A program made the translations under genes and the position numbers. From assembly GCA_003963225.1 (NCBI GenBank), contig RXKB01000001.1:1-64000 (forward strand): a stretch of DNA of 64,000 bases. The letters are read 5' to 3'. Source of the stretch: Candidatus Babelota bacterium. GTDB taxonomy: Bacteria; Babelota; Babeliae; Babelales; Vermiphilaceae. This document shows positions 25,610 through 35,000 of the stretch, in pieces (the stretch's first letter is position 1; the number at the start of each line of letters is the position of its first letter). The notes under the pieces were generated by a model. It was given only the letters and a program-made list of their open reading frames with translations, made no database searches and was not told the origin of the DNA.

Positions 25610-26467
25610 ATGAGCAAGCTTTACATCAACGATTTTCTAGAAGGACTGGAGGCTGCACTGGACAAGCAGGCCAACGAGCATCTGTTCACCTCGCCGAACA
25701 ACGCCTCCCTCTTTCCTAATCTGACTTCACAGGCAAAATGGCGTTATGCCCGTGGAAACGATTTCCTGCGGTTGCATGACGGGCAGAAGGTGTATGCCTT
25801 CAAATTGCCCTCAGGGTTGTCTCACGATGAAGATTTCGCTGCTTCTCGCGAGTCAGACCTTGATCCCAGTGTATTCGCTGATGGAGCCACAGAACATGGG
25901 TTGGCGCAAGTGCATCGCGCCGATCCTGGCTCGATTTACTTCACCTTGCAAGAGGGCCGGAACAACCCCACATTCACCTTCAAGCATACAGGTGAGAACA
26001 CCTGGCGAGGCAGCCCAAAGAAACGGAAGGCCAAAGAACCTGTAGTGGCTAATGTGGACCATTCGGCCTTGGCCGCTGGTATCAAAGCTGCCTTTGACCA
26101 ATTCGAGAAAAAGGCCTTCTCGCCTTTTAAGTGGGCTGTAGGTCCTGGCGCCCAAGGCCTACAGCGCGCAGCCTTTTCACCGGGCGAATTTGTGCATAAC
26201 GTCGGAGGCGGAGGACAACACAACCTTCTAGGAAGTCTTGCCTTATCTGGGCTTGGTGCCGGAGCAGGAGCAGCGTATCATTACGGTCGCCGCGCCTTGT
26301 ACAACACTCCGGAAGAAAATGCCGAAGAAGATGAAAGGGGGCCGAGTGTCCTGCTAAGGCGCATGGCCATCCCTGGTCTCGCCGCTGGTGTGTTGGGAGG
26401 GGCTCAGTCCTCCTTGTTTGATGAGCACTACAAGGATTTGGCTGCTGGCGTTCCAGGGCCACAATAA
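25610..26467 (+). CDS. Virion-type protein with glycine-rich hydrophobic segment
   Basis: A 285-residue protein starting MSKLYINDFLEGLEAALDKQ, again with an FLEGL-type N-terminal helix. A mixed globular part (about 40-135) is followed by a basic patch (SPKKRKAKEP) and, near residue 205, SLALSGLGAGAGAAYHYG, a glycine-rich hydrophobic stretch. ATG 25610 follows the upstream stop by one base (TAA-t-ATG). It belongs to the plus-strand cluster of related-style proteins. No enzyme motif is seen. Confidence 0.7.
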   Translation: MSKLYINDFLEGLEAALDKQANEHLFTSPNNASLFPNLTSQAKWRYARGNDFLRLHDGQKVYAFKLPSGLSHDEDFAASRESDLDPSVFADGATEHGLAQVHRADPGSIYFTLQEGRNNPTFTFKHTGENTWRGSPKKRKAKEPVVANVDHSALAAGIKAAFDQFEKKAFSPFKWAVGPGAQGLQRAAFSPGEFVHNVGGGGQHNLLGSLALSGLGAGAGAAYHYGRRALYNTPEENAEEDERGPSVLLRRMAIPGLAAGVLGGAQSSLFDEHYKDLAAGVPGPQ

Positions 26468-26470
26468 CGT

Positions 26471-26851
26471 ATGCCAAACCTTTTAGCAGAACTGCGTCGT
26501 CTCCGCGCTGGAAATACCCAAGCGCAAGAACCCGCTCCTCCGCCTCCACCTTTCAACGCCGCACAACTTCGCCAGGCAATCGCCAAAGACCAATCACTGT
26601 CTCATGCTCAAAAGGAAGAGACCTACACTTGGCTTGACGATCCTGTCGTACTCAACGAATTGCGTAGCGGTTCCATCGGAGCCGCGCTTACATTGTTGAT
26701 CGGTAAATTCCTCAATATGAAGCCACGCAATCAACTTTTGTTGTCGATTGCTGGCTTTGGAATTGGTAAGATCATTTACGACTACAAGAACGACCCAAAG
26801 AACTTCAGCCGCTGGAACAAGCAGCTACGAATGTATGAAATCGAACACTGA
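26471..26851 (+). CDS. Small virion-type membrane protein
   Basis: A 126-residue protein. The N-terminus is Pro-rich (PAPPPPPFN), the centre helical, and SIGAALTLLIGKFLNM with LLLSIAGFGIGKIIYDY (about 70-108) look like two short membrane-associating helices. It ends basic. ATG 26471 is three bases after the upstream stop; no Shine-Dalgarno. Its end overlaps the next gene by 17 bases. Confidence 0.65.
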   Translation: MPNLLAELRRLRAGNTQAQEPAPPPPPFNAAQLRQAIAKDQSLSHAQKEETYTWLDDPVVLNELRSGSIGAALTLLIGKFLNMKPRNQLLLSIAGFGIGKIIYDYKNDPKNFSRWNKQLRMYEIEH

Positions 26852-27230
26852 TAACCAACTAAGCGAAAACGCTTTGATCCTCAAGGGCGCACTAGCTGCT
26901 CACCTCAGTAAGTCTGGCCATACCCTGCACGACTTGGAAGACGCACTGTCAAAAAACGACAAGGAAAAGGTGGCGTCACTGACCAAAGGTGCGTTTGACC
27001 TGGGAGGCACACTCAGCGGCACGAAAGACTTTGCTGCCGGGCTTGCGCAGCTCGGGCTCGGTGGAGCAATGCTCTATGGTGGCGTTGGTGGTCTTGGCTT
27101 GTATGGCGGCTATAAGGGACTGAAAGACTCCAACAAAAAGCTGGAGGAAGGCGACGCCGTCAAGCAACGCATTGACTTGGCTCGCAGGGAACTAGAAACT
27201 GAGTTGGCGGCCCAGCAACAACACAGATAA
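26835..27230 (+). CDS. Small virion-type protein with glycine-rich hairpin
   Basis: A 131-residue protein starting MKSNTDNQLSENALILKGAL at ATG 26835, inside the end of the preceding gene. Helical N-terminal half, then LGLGGAMLYGGVGGLGLYGG (about 78-97), a glycine-rich membrane-type segment, then a charged coiled-coil tail. Similar layout to its neighbours; role unknown. Confidence 0.65.
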   Translation: MKSNTDNQLSENALILKGALAAHLSKSGHTLHDLEDALSKNDKEKVASLTKGAFDLGGTLSGTKDFAAGLAQLGLGGAMLYGGVGGLGLYGGYKGLKDSNKKLEEGDAVKQRIDLARRELETELAAQQQHR

Positions 27231-27233
27231 TTT

Positions 27234-27590
27234 ATGCCAATTGACGCACCAGATCAGACATTTGACGGACTCTCGGATCTTCGAGCCGATGAGCTGCCGC
27301 CAGAGCGCGATCTTGAATCGGAGTTGTTCAACAAACGCAGTATCCGTGACTTGGTCACGAATATGGAACGTGAGTTGGGACTCACTCCAGGGAAAAAAGG
27401 CAAGAAAGTCAAACGACATAGCCGGATCATTGCTCCCGGTCGTGACGAAGACGCTGAAGTTCTCAATGGAATTTTGAACGACGATTCCAAATATCGAATT
27501 TTGATGTGGAAAGATACCTGGACAGTCCATGGTGACTACAGAATCTTCCTGATTTACGAAGAGCAACTCGAAGACAAAAAGACCAAGTAA
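27234..27590 (+). CDS. Hypothetical charged protein
   Basis: A 118-residue protein with an acidic N-terminal half, a Lys-rich centre (GKKGKKVKRHSR) and a beta-rich end (WKDTWTVHGDYRIFLIYEE). It lacks the glycine-rich segment of its neighbours. ATG 27234 is three bases after the upstream stop. Not recognised. Confidence 0.65.
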   Translation: MPIDAPDQTFDGLSDLRADELPPERDLESELFNKRSIRDLVTNMERELGLTPGKKGKKVKRHSRIIAPGRDEDAEVLNGILNDDSKYRILMWKDTWTVHGDYRIFLIYEEQLEDKKTK

Positions 27591-27591
27591 T

Positions 27592-28407
27592 ATGAATTCA
27601 GCAACAAAACAAGCCGATTGGGCCAACCACATTTTGCCGTATGCCGGTGTAGGTTCTGGTGCCTTTGCTTTGGGTGCTCTTCTTAACGAGGTGCGCCGGC
27701 AGCAAGCCAGCGAGCAACAGCGCAAGCGCCAACAGCTTCCGCCAAACGCCCTCGTAATTGACCTGCCCCGCCAGGCAAAAGCAGCCGAAGAGAAGTTCTA
27801 CAAACAGGCCAGCGGCGTGCTTGAGGGCCTCGTAGACCATACACTTTCCGCCGCAATCGGGGCTCCCATTGGGTTCATGGGAACCAAGCTTCTTTACGAC
27901 AAGTACAAGAAGAACCAAACCGATCAAGAAATCTCTGCCGCCAACGTCAAATATCTCCGCGCGCTTCAAGCCTTGCAGCAGAAGAGTGCCGAAGTCTCTA
28001 CCCCGCACGTAGACAATTTCTGCAAGTCGGCCGCGGAGACCATGAGTAAGGTGGCAGGCCCATTGGATTTGCTAAGGGCACTGGGTGGGCGAATTGGCTC
28101 GGCCGCAAAGAGCGTCGGAACGCATATTGGTGCACATCCTGCGGCATATGCGGGTGGCGCCGGTCTAGGCACCGCTGCAATTGCAGACGCAATTAGGCAG
28201 CGTTCTGGTGGCGCCGTTCCAGGTACCATCGGTGGTCTCGGTGACACGGCAAAGAAGCTTTTGGCCACAACCGCGATCCTCTCCGGATTAGGTACGGCTG
28301 GTGCGATGATTAACGCAAACAACAAGCGAGAAAACAAAGCACCAACTACACCGACAGCGGTTGCTTTGAACTACGAAGATCTTCCACCTGCCGCCACAAT
28401 GCAATAA
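27592..28407 (+). CDS. Virion-type protein with several glycine-rich hydrophobic segments
   Basis: A 271-residue protein. Hydrophobic Gly/Ala-rich stretches are at about 15-28 (YAGVGSGAFALGAL), 83-100 (LSAAIGAPIGFMGTKLLY), 180-200 and 225-240 (AILSGLGTAGAMIN), separated by charged helices. It could pass a membrane several times. ATG 27592 follows the upstream stop by one base (TAA-t-ATG). A structural or membrane-interacting role is inferred from composition. Confidence 0.7.
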   Translation: MNSATKQADWANHILPYAGVGSGAFALGALLNEVRRQQASEQQRKRQQLPPNALVIDLPRQAKAAEEKFYKQASGVLEGLVDHTLSAAIGAPIGFMGTKLLYDKYKKNQTDQEISAANVKYLRALQALQQKSAEVSTPHVDNFCKSAAETMSKVAGPLDLLRALGGRIGSAAKSVGTHIGAHPAAYAGGAGLGTAAIADAIRQRSGGAVPGTIGGLGDTAKKLLATTAILSGLGTAGAMINANNKRENKAPTTPTAVALNYEDLPPAATMQ

Positions 28408-29033
28408 TGAATCAAGACGCGTTCATCGCTGGGCTCGGACAAAGCCTGGTAAAGTCGGCCGGGCTATCGGACTGGGTACGCCAAAACGTATTTCAGCCTG
28501 TTGCCCAAGGAGCACTCGACCAACACTATCGTGGATTGGGTAGCTACAACCCGCAAACCGGTGGTGTGGAAGTAAACACCATGAACGCGCTTCGAGCAGT
28601 CAGTGACGTCTCCCCGATTACCAAGCCACCATCTGAGGGCTTAATCCAGAAGGGACTTTACCGCCTTGGACAAAGTCGGCCAGGCAAATGGTTGGTGAAC
28701 TCGGTTGCAGGCTCAGACGCGACAATTGGTTCCAGGATGTCCAATGCTACAAATGGTGTATTTTCCATGGGTGACAACGGCGTCCAAGTAGACCGCAGCA
28801 AAATTCCAAGCATGATGGCAAGTAAGGCGCGTACCTGGATGGCGTCACATGGTGATATGGTAAAAGGTCTCGGACTCGGTGCTGCCGCTGTCGGTTTAGG
28901 CGCACTCGCTTTCCGAAGTAGCAAGCCAAAGCCAGTGCCTCAAGTAGCCTCCCCAGGAGGACAGGCCGCGGCACCATTTACTGGAATTGGGCAAGGTCGG
29001 CGTGGAAATTACTTCCAGAAGTACGAAGAATAA
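28407..29033 (+). CDS. Virion-type protein with N-terminal helix motif
   Basis: A 208-residue protein beginning NQDAFIAGLGQSLVKSAG, a variant of the shared motif. A hydrophobic helix MVKGLGLGAAAVGLGALAF lies near the C-terminus (about 151-170). The start ATG shares a base with the upstream stop (TAATG). It is the last of eight consecutive genes in the plus-strand run and ends 15 bases before the RNAP beta N-terminal gene. Confidence 0.7.
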   Translation: MNQDAFIAGLGQSLVKSAGLSDWVRQNVFQPVAQGALDQHYRGLGSYNPQTGGVEVNTMNALRAVSDVSPITKPPSEGLIQKGLYRLGQSRPGKWLVNSVAGSDATIGSRMSNATNGVFSMGDNGVQVDRSKIPSMMASKARTWMASHGDMVKGLGLGAAAVGLGALAFRSSKPKPVPQVASPGGQAAAPFTGIGQGRRGNYFQKYEE

Positions 29034-29041
29034 GGTATAAC
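29013..29041 (+). promoter_or_regulatory. Leaderless-type promoter for the beta N-terminal gene
   Basis: TTCCAG, 17-base spacer, GG-extended TATAAC (29036-29041), then six bases to ATG 29048. The -35 is weak; the extended -10 may compensate. Confidence 0.5.
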
Positions 29042-29047
29042 CTCCCC

Positions 29048-29740
29048 ATGGGCGCACACATTCAAGGCATGCACGATCTGGAAATCCCCGACCACGCGAG
29101 GGCTTTCTTTGATCCTGACAAAACTCGTAAATGGGTTCAAGAGAGTGCTGTACAGGGATTACATGAGTACCTGAACAAACTGGAAACACCAGACTTCAAG
29201 CTTCAGGTAAAAGACGTACATGTCCACGACCCAAGCAAGCATTTCAGCCTCCAGGAGCAGAAGCAGGCTACACTCGACCGGCACGATCTGACGCAGGCCG
29301 TTAAAGGTACAGTCGAACTCGTCAACAAAAAGACTGGGGCGGTAGTTGATACGAAAAAAGGTACAACACTAGCCCATATTCCTTGGGTGACTGATCGTAA
29401 TACTGTTGTTTACAATGGCTCCGAGTACAACATCACCAGTCAGCAGCGGTTGAAGCCTGGTGTGTACGCCCGTGTCAAAGATACCGGCGACATCGAAGCG
29501 CACGTCAATGTAAAAGCCGGTACTGGATCTGGTGGCAAAGTCATTTTCTTCCCCGACAAAGCCCTATTTATCTACCAAGTAGGCACTACCCGTATTAAGC
29601 TTTACGGTCTTCTTCACGCCCTCGGCATTTCAGACAGTGAAATGGAACAAGCCTGGGGTAAAGAAATCTTCGCCAAGAACAAAGCTGCCTACGAAGGCAA
29701 CGAGGCGGAGAAGATGTACGACAAGCTCTTCACCTATTGA
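29048..29740 (+). CDS. RNA polymerase beta subunit, N-terminal fragment
   Basis: A 230-residue protein matching the first lobe of bacterial beta. The key block is IPWVTDRNTVVYNGSEYNIT (111-130) then SQQRLKPGVYAR (131-142), equivalent to the bacterial sequence where a NGxE is followed by VxQLxRSPGVY. GGKVIFFPDKALFIYQV and TRIKLYGLLHALGISDSEME match the later IDRRRKLPxTxLLxALG region. The chain ends there; the next part of beta is encoded at 42.1-42.8 kb on the other strand. It would pair with the other RNAP pieces to make a working enzyme. The ATG lies six bases after a -10 box. Confidence 0.85.
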   Translation: MGAHIQGMHDLEIPDHARAFFDPDKTRKWVQESAVQGLHEYLNKLETPDFKLQVKDVHVHDPSKHFSLQEQKQATLDRHDLTQAVKGTVELVNKKTGAVVDTKKGTTLAHIPWVTDRNTVVYNGSEYNITSQQRLKPGVYARVKDTGDIEAHVNVKAGTGSGGKVIFFPDKALFIYQVGTTRIKLYGLLHALGISDSEMEQAWGKEIFAKNKAAYEGNEAEKMYDKLFTY

Positions 29741-29765
29741 CAGCCTGAGGTTCATGGTGTAGGTT
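29737..29765 (+). promoter_or_regulatory. Promoter TTGACA-17-TAGGTT
   Basis: Perfect TTGACA overlapping the end of the beta gene (29737-29742), 17-base spacer, TAGGTT (29760-29765), then eight bases to ATG 29774. Confidence 0.6.
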
Positions 29766-29773
29766 AAGCACTC

Positions 29774-30040
29774 ATGAACGATTTGGTATTGCCAGACACT
29801 GCTTCGCAGACGATCTTCGGGCTTCTCCGGAAATATCGTGCTGACCTGTCTGAGGCAACGACAGCGACTGCCTCAGCCGTACAACAGCTCAGACAGCAGT
29901 TGACTAATATGGAACGTAACCAGGTGGCGATCCTTGCGCAAAAGGCCCTCTTGGACACGTTTGAAAAAGAACTGGCTGCCGCCGGTATCTCGGAACCTTC
30001 AACCCAGCAAGCAAATGCCCCGACAACGCAATCAACCTGA
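29774..30040 (+). CDS. Small coiled-coil protein
   Basis: An 88-residue helical protein with a Gln/Ala-rich coiled coil (about 30-65) and a Thr/Gln-rich tail. No domain recognised. It has its own TTGACA promoter, ending eight bases before the ATG, and overlaps the next gene by 26 bases. Confidence 0.65.
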   Translation: MNDLVLPDTASQTIFGLLRKYRADLSEATTATASAVQQLRQQLTNMERNQVAILAQKALLDTFEKELAAAGISEPSTQQANAPTTQST

Positions 30041-30260
30041 GCCTGAAACCACTGATGCCGCACGCGATGCGGAGCGAGTTTACAACCTGACTCTTGACCT
30101 TAAGCGCGCCAAGCGTGAAAAGAAAGAGGCGGTGCGAATGCACAACGAAGAAATCCGCCGCGTGCAAGCGGAGATCGACGAGATCATCAACCGAGAGCCT
30201 TCCCAGGCCGACGAAGACTCCGGAGCCGAGCCTCCTCCTGCTTCTCCAGATAATACCTGA
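30015..30260 (+). CDS. Small charged coiled-coil protein
   Basis: An 81-residue protein starting MPRQRNQPEPETTDAARDAE at ATG 30015, inside the preceding gene. The middle is a basic/acidic coiled coil (LKRAKREKKEAVRMHNEE) and the tail is acidic and Pro-rich. It is followed by a strong plus-strand terminator. Function unknown. Confidence 0.6.
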   Translation: MPRQRNQPEPETTDAARDAERVYNLTLDLKRAKREKKEAVRMHNEEIRRVQAEIDEIINREPSQADEDSGAEPPPASPDNT

Positions 30261-30287
30261 TTTGACGTCAAGGATCGTGTGGGAACC

Positions 30288-30321
30288 GCCCGTTGCTGGA
30301 TACTCCGGCAGCGGGCTTTTT
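30288..30321 (+). terminator. Intrinsic terminator
   Basis: GCCCGTTGC (30288-30296) pairs over nine positions with GCAGCGGGC (30308-30316), followed by TTTTT. It separates the small coiled-coil genes from the tail-type genes. Confidence 0.85.
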
Positions 30322-30332
30322 CATTTATGGGT

Positions 30333-30361
30333 TTGTTTTTGAAGCCTTTCTGGAGTATTCT
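30333..30361 (+). promoter_or_regulatory. Leaderless-type promoter for the large virion genes
   Basis: TTGTTT (30333-30338), 17-base spacer, TATTCT (30356-30361), then eight bases to ATG 30370, just after the terminator. Confidence 0.6.
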
Positions 30362-30369
30362 GTAACCAT

Positions 30370-32091
30370 ATGCCGGACGACAGCTTTCTAACGCAAATCA
30401 TCAGAGATACCGGTCCGTTTACAGCCGAATATCTGCCAACACCGATCGCAGAAAAACCTGCGTCAGGTTGTGACCTGCCTGCTCCGGTGCTAACCCGCCT
30501 TCGACTACCGACCTTACCGGTGGTGAAAAATGAGCTGGACTGCAACCTCAACTTTTTCCCGACACCGATTGTTCCGGTTCCATTCATTCCTCCCTTTGAG
30601 GGGCCTTGCCCTGATGGTTTTCGCTTTGAATCCCAGTTTGTACCCACAAGCGGACAATGCTTGACTCAACTTGCAGCGTCTGGTGGCTACCGTCCATTGG
30701 TGCTACAAAACTTTACAGCAGCGGACGCGGGGATCAACAGCGACACTGACTTTGTTCTACCTGACATTCGCCTCACTATACCCATAACCAACAATGGCAC
30801 CGAAGTTTCAGGTTCTTACACATACCCCATTGTAGCGGGGCGACAGTATCATGTGAGTATCTCGTCGTATAACCACGACAACGACAAAACCAAAGGCATT
30901 GTCTACAACGGAACAACATACAAAAATGGACAAAGCTTCCGCGGTGTCGCCGGCGTCACAACCGCAGCCGCTTCACACTCAAGCATCAACGCACGGCTAC
31001 AATTAGACCACGTACAGCACAAACAGATTTTGGACTACGACCGCACCACGGGCGGCACCGTTTATATCGACCAAACCGGCTTTGTTCTTCCGAACAGCAA
31101 CCCAGTTTGTGCCTTTACCTTCAACCGTTTGGTAATCGCCGCCAATCAAAACAAAGAAACCGGTGGTGAAATTCGTTTTGTACAAGAGGAATGCGGTGGC
31201 AAGCTGGTGGGTGAAATCAACCTGAACTTTGACGACCTCAACATCCCTTGTGCAGACGGTGTTACTTTTGACGCTGGTTACAGCCCTAAGCCTGGGGAAG
31301 TGCTAAACGTGGTCAGCAGTGGAAGTCGAGTAACGTCTACCACAATTGACCTAGTACAATTGGTACCCTCCGGTATCAGTCCTGAAACCGGGCTGGCATA
31401 CCCAATGCCTCATCTTCGTCTGAAAACAGGTGCTTCTACTTGGGTTGAAGTCCCGGTCATCAGCGTCAACAACGACATCAACGGTGTATGGTTGAATATT
31501 GGTGCAGGCGTCTCGGATGGGACGTATGCAGAATGGTATTTGCAGCGCATCAATGTAGAAAGTGGAGCCTCCACCGGAGGACACTTTGAATTTATCAAGG
31601 AAGGCAGTTGTGGTGGTAAGCTGGTCGGGTTGATTTCCATTAACGTACCAGGACTTACCACACCATGTGCAACCGCATTGGAGAACAACACCCTGGTCAG
31701 CACCTCAACGAATTTCGGTTCCGGGGATGACCTCAACCATGACTCGAACTGGCGCGCCCTGAAAAATGTGGATCGCCTCCGATCCAACTCCACACCTAAC
31801 GGTACAGGTTGGACCACAGCCGCCCCAACTACCAACTATGTCACTCTTGCCAAAGAGGCAAGTAATTGCAGTTACAAGCTCGGGTTCAATGGTGGGGCAC
31901 AAATCAACTTGCCTGATATCCAGATTCAGCTTAGGATCGGCAACGATGGTCAATGGCAACGGTTCAAGCGAACATATTCAGATGCTGTCACCGATACGGT
32001 CACATTTGAAGCTACGATTGACCGTGGTCAAGTCGGTAACCCCGGTGATGGCGGCAATTCAGGGTGCTTAAGCTGTTGTCGCTGGTCCTAA
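30370..32091 (+). CDS. Virion protein with repeated CGGKLVG modules
   Basis: A 573-residue beta-rich protein. A Pro-rich start contains two FPTP/LPTP segments. Two similar modules end in the motif CGGKLVG followed by a short strand and PCA (CGGKLVG at about 275 and 413), so the gene grew partly by internal duplication. The last residues are Gly-rich and end CLSCCRWS. Cysteines are frequent. It is likely a tail or surface component that works with the giant protein downstream, whose ATG follows four bases after this stop. Function not proven. Confidence 0.7.
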   Translation: MPDDSFLTQIIRDTGPFTAEYLPTPIAEKPASGCDLPAPVLTRLRLPTLPVVKNELDCNLNFFPTPIVPVPFIPPFEGPCPDGFRFESQFVPTSGQCLTQLAASGGYRPLVLQNFTAADAGINSDTDFVLPDIRLTIPITNNGTEVSGSYTYPIVAGRQYHVSISSYNHDNDKTKGIVYNGTTYKNGQSFRGVAGVTTAAASHSSINARLQLDHVQHKQILDYDRTTGGTVYIDQTGFVLPNSNPVCAFTFNRLVIAANQNKETGGEIRFVQEECGGKLVGEINLNFDDLNIPCADGVTFDAGYSPKPGEVLNVVSSGSRVTSTTIDLVQLVPSGISPETGLAYPMPHLRLKTGASTWVEVPVISVNNDINGVWLNIGAGVSDGTYAEWYLQRINVESGASTGGHFEFIKEGSCGGKLVGLISINVPGLTTPCATALENNTLVSTSTNFGSGDDLNHDSNWRALKNVDRLRSNSTPNGTGWTTAAPTTNYVTLAKEASNCSYKLGFNGGAQINLPDIQIQLRIGNDGQWQRFKRTYSDAVTDTVTFEATIDRGQVGNPGDGGNSGCLSCCRWS

Positions 32092-32095
32092 ATCT

Positions 32096-35000
32096 ATGCT
32101 GCAGTTCAAATACGTGGCGCCAGTTCACGCTGGTGACCCAATTTCTAGCAAAAGTCACAATGACCTCGCGCTGGCCTTCAACCAGAGAATCCTTTCTGGT
32201 GCAGGTGACGCGGCGTGGCGCATCATGTGGAACGCCCATAGCCTCATGCGACAAGTTCGCAACCCAGCTGGTGGGTTTGGGGATTTACCTGGTACGCAGC
32301 AATGGCCGGCCTCTGATGAGTGGTGGAAGGTGTACGCCCTTGTAGACAACGCAAGTCGTTGTGGTGAGACGAACGATACCTGGTACTGGCCAATCGCAGA
32401 AGCAGGGCAAGAAGAAGGCGCCAACGTGGCCAATCCCATGATGGCTTTTGTTTTCGGCCGAGATTACATCAACGCTAGAGTCCGTGATTTCGAACCTGAA
32501 GTAAATCGCCTCACTAACGGCCCGTCGGACGAAGATGGCACCTTTGAGCCGATCGATGTTGCTGTCTTGAGTGGTGACCCGTTTGTGACTGCAAGCTCTG
32601 CTTGGATGCAGGCAAAACAGCAGCGAGGTATTATCGAGGTAGGAGCCCCATACCGCGCAAAAGCACCGGCGTATGAGGCCGCACATAGTACCTATTCTTG
32701 GCGGTATCCTGCCAGAGCCCCATATCTAAAGACATACACAACCTTTGCCCCAGTCCCGAAGGACGAAGGTAATTGCCCTCGTATCAATGGGATTATCCCG
32801 CCGTACTGGCACGCCAAGTTTACTCCTCTCGTTCCAAACTACCCGGCGCTGTCATTCCCAACATGCCCAGGCGTGAGCGGGCATCTACAATACATCGCCA
32901 GGCTGACGGACCGCTATATCCTGTACTTTCAGGATGGACCGACACTGATGTTGCCTTACACGGTGTATTTAGAGGGACCCTACGATGGAGGCGGTGCATT
33001 GTCCAAGCAGCACTCGGAACTTCTAACGCAAGCGATCAACAAGTACGTGATCGAAATGCGTGGAGACTATTCTGAACGATTGGATAATGGTTGTGTAGAT
33101 GTAAAAGGCGCGCAGCAATTCGATTTTCAGAGGTTCTTCAGCAGTCAGTACGCGTTGGCTCCTGCTGCAGTAGGATACGTAGACGGTAATGGCGTTCTGC
33201 AAAGCTATGGGTATCCGACGTTTTACTTGCCGTTCAGTGGAGCTGGGCAAGAACAAGAAATCCCCGCTGACACATATTTGGAATTGTCCAACGGACATCC
33301 GGGCGACGCCATTGATGAGCACTATACACCTCCGGCTTTTGTTTTTAGTGCGTTTTGCATCACAGTGGCAAATACCGTCTCTGCCGCAGAGTTTGAGTTC
33401 GTAGACATCGCCGGCAACCCGATTCACATTGGCGAAACCTTGAAGCCTTGTGACGACGGCTCCAGGGCAGTGTTGTCTGTCACCGTTCCTTCAGCTGTCG
33501 AGGGGAGCAAGACCATTGTCAAATTTCTCGGCACCCCAGTTAATCCTGGCTCGATCGGCGTAAGGTTGAAGAATGCCGTAAGAATGACCGCTGGTGGCAG
33601 CATCACGGTTGAACTCCTGGAGCAGGTGCCTTACATTCCAGACATCCAAGACGCATACGCTGTGCTACGTTGTGGCACAACCAACGGGTCTGAAGATGGG
33701 CCTGACACTTACGGTGGCGTCATCGCCTCTGAAAAGTTACGCACTCTCTGGGATTACTACTCCAAATACGGATGTATCGTCAACCCCGACGGTATCACAC
33801 AGCTTGGATACCATCCAGCAGGCGTGAATTTCAACTCCATTTACGAATCTGCTCGTGAGTTGTTGAACGAGAATCTACGCCTTGTACCGCGGGAGCGCAT
33901 CCAACGCTACACGGTGTCAGGAGGGAAGAGCACCATGTATTTCTCCAGATACGCTCTTGGTCGGGGTGGACAGCCAGGAGGTACACGAACCATCGAAACG
34001 GAAGTAAAACCGATCGTAGGCACACGCATCATCGAGGCCATCTCCGAAACCAACCCGAAACCTCTTATTGAGTATGTTGTGCGCCGGAAAGGCACGGACA
34101 ACGTAAAATCGACGATCGTCCCGAATCCGTCGAATCAGAACCGCCCGGAGATGCACGCTGAGTGGCCGTTCACCAGCTACGCTTTCAACTCGACGTACTA
34201 CTGCGACGACTTTGTAGTCTACGGAAACGTCAAATACATCCCACCTGGATACAGCTGGGCCGCGGCTAACAACTTCAGCTCACCTGCTTATCCGTCTGAC
34301 CGTGATTTGAATTTCGATCATACCTTGATCGGTATGCAGATTCCGTCATATGACGTTTCTGAACAAGTACCAGTCGGGTACATCAAGTTAGTCGAAAACC
34401 AGGACATCAAGCACACAATCCAACCGGTTACTCGTCGTCGTGATTTCATTGACGCCTTTGGACAGCAACGCAGTGAAGTCATCAACGCGCTGCGTATTGA
34501 TTGGGTGTCTAAGACCAGATACGGCGCTTACAACGAGGAAATGACCGCCCGTGCGACGGAATGGAAGAACATGCTTCTCCACCCCACGCCACAACTGGAC
34601 AACGCCAACAGTCTAGAGAACACAGGCTTTCAATACCTGAATGGCTTCAGATACGCAGTACAACGGCGTCTGTGGTCCGTATCTCAATCTCAATGGCTGC
34701 CCTGGGAGACGATAGTCGACCGCCATTCAGGCAGTACCGATGGTGTTGGCACTTACGGCTTCGACCCGTTGGCTTCCCTCTCAGGAGCCACTGGCACATA
34801 CTTTGCTGAAGACCGATTAGGATACGGTAAGACACTCGGCGTTGACGTGGAATACCGGATTATCGCCAAGCCGGTTGTCGATGTAAACAACGACAAGATG
34901 GTTTTGTACCAGCGCGCTGCTTTTCTGCCTGTTCAAATAACCTGGACCGGACAAGCAAACAAGGTTTACAAAATCAAGAGGCGACAACTTCGCAAGGAAG

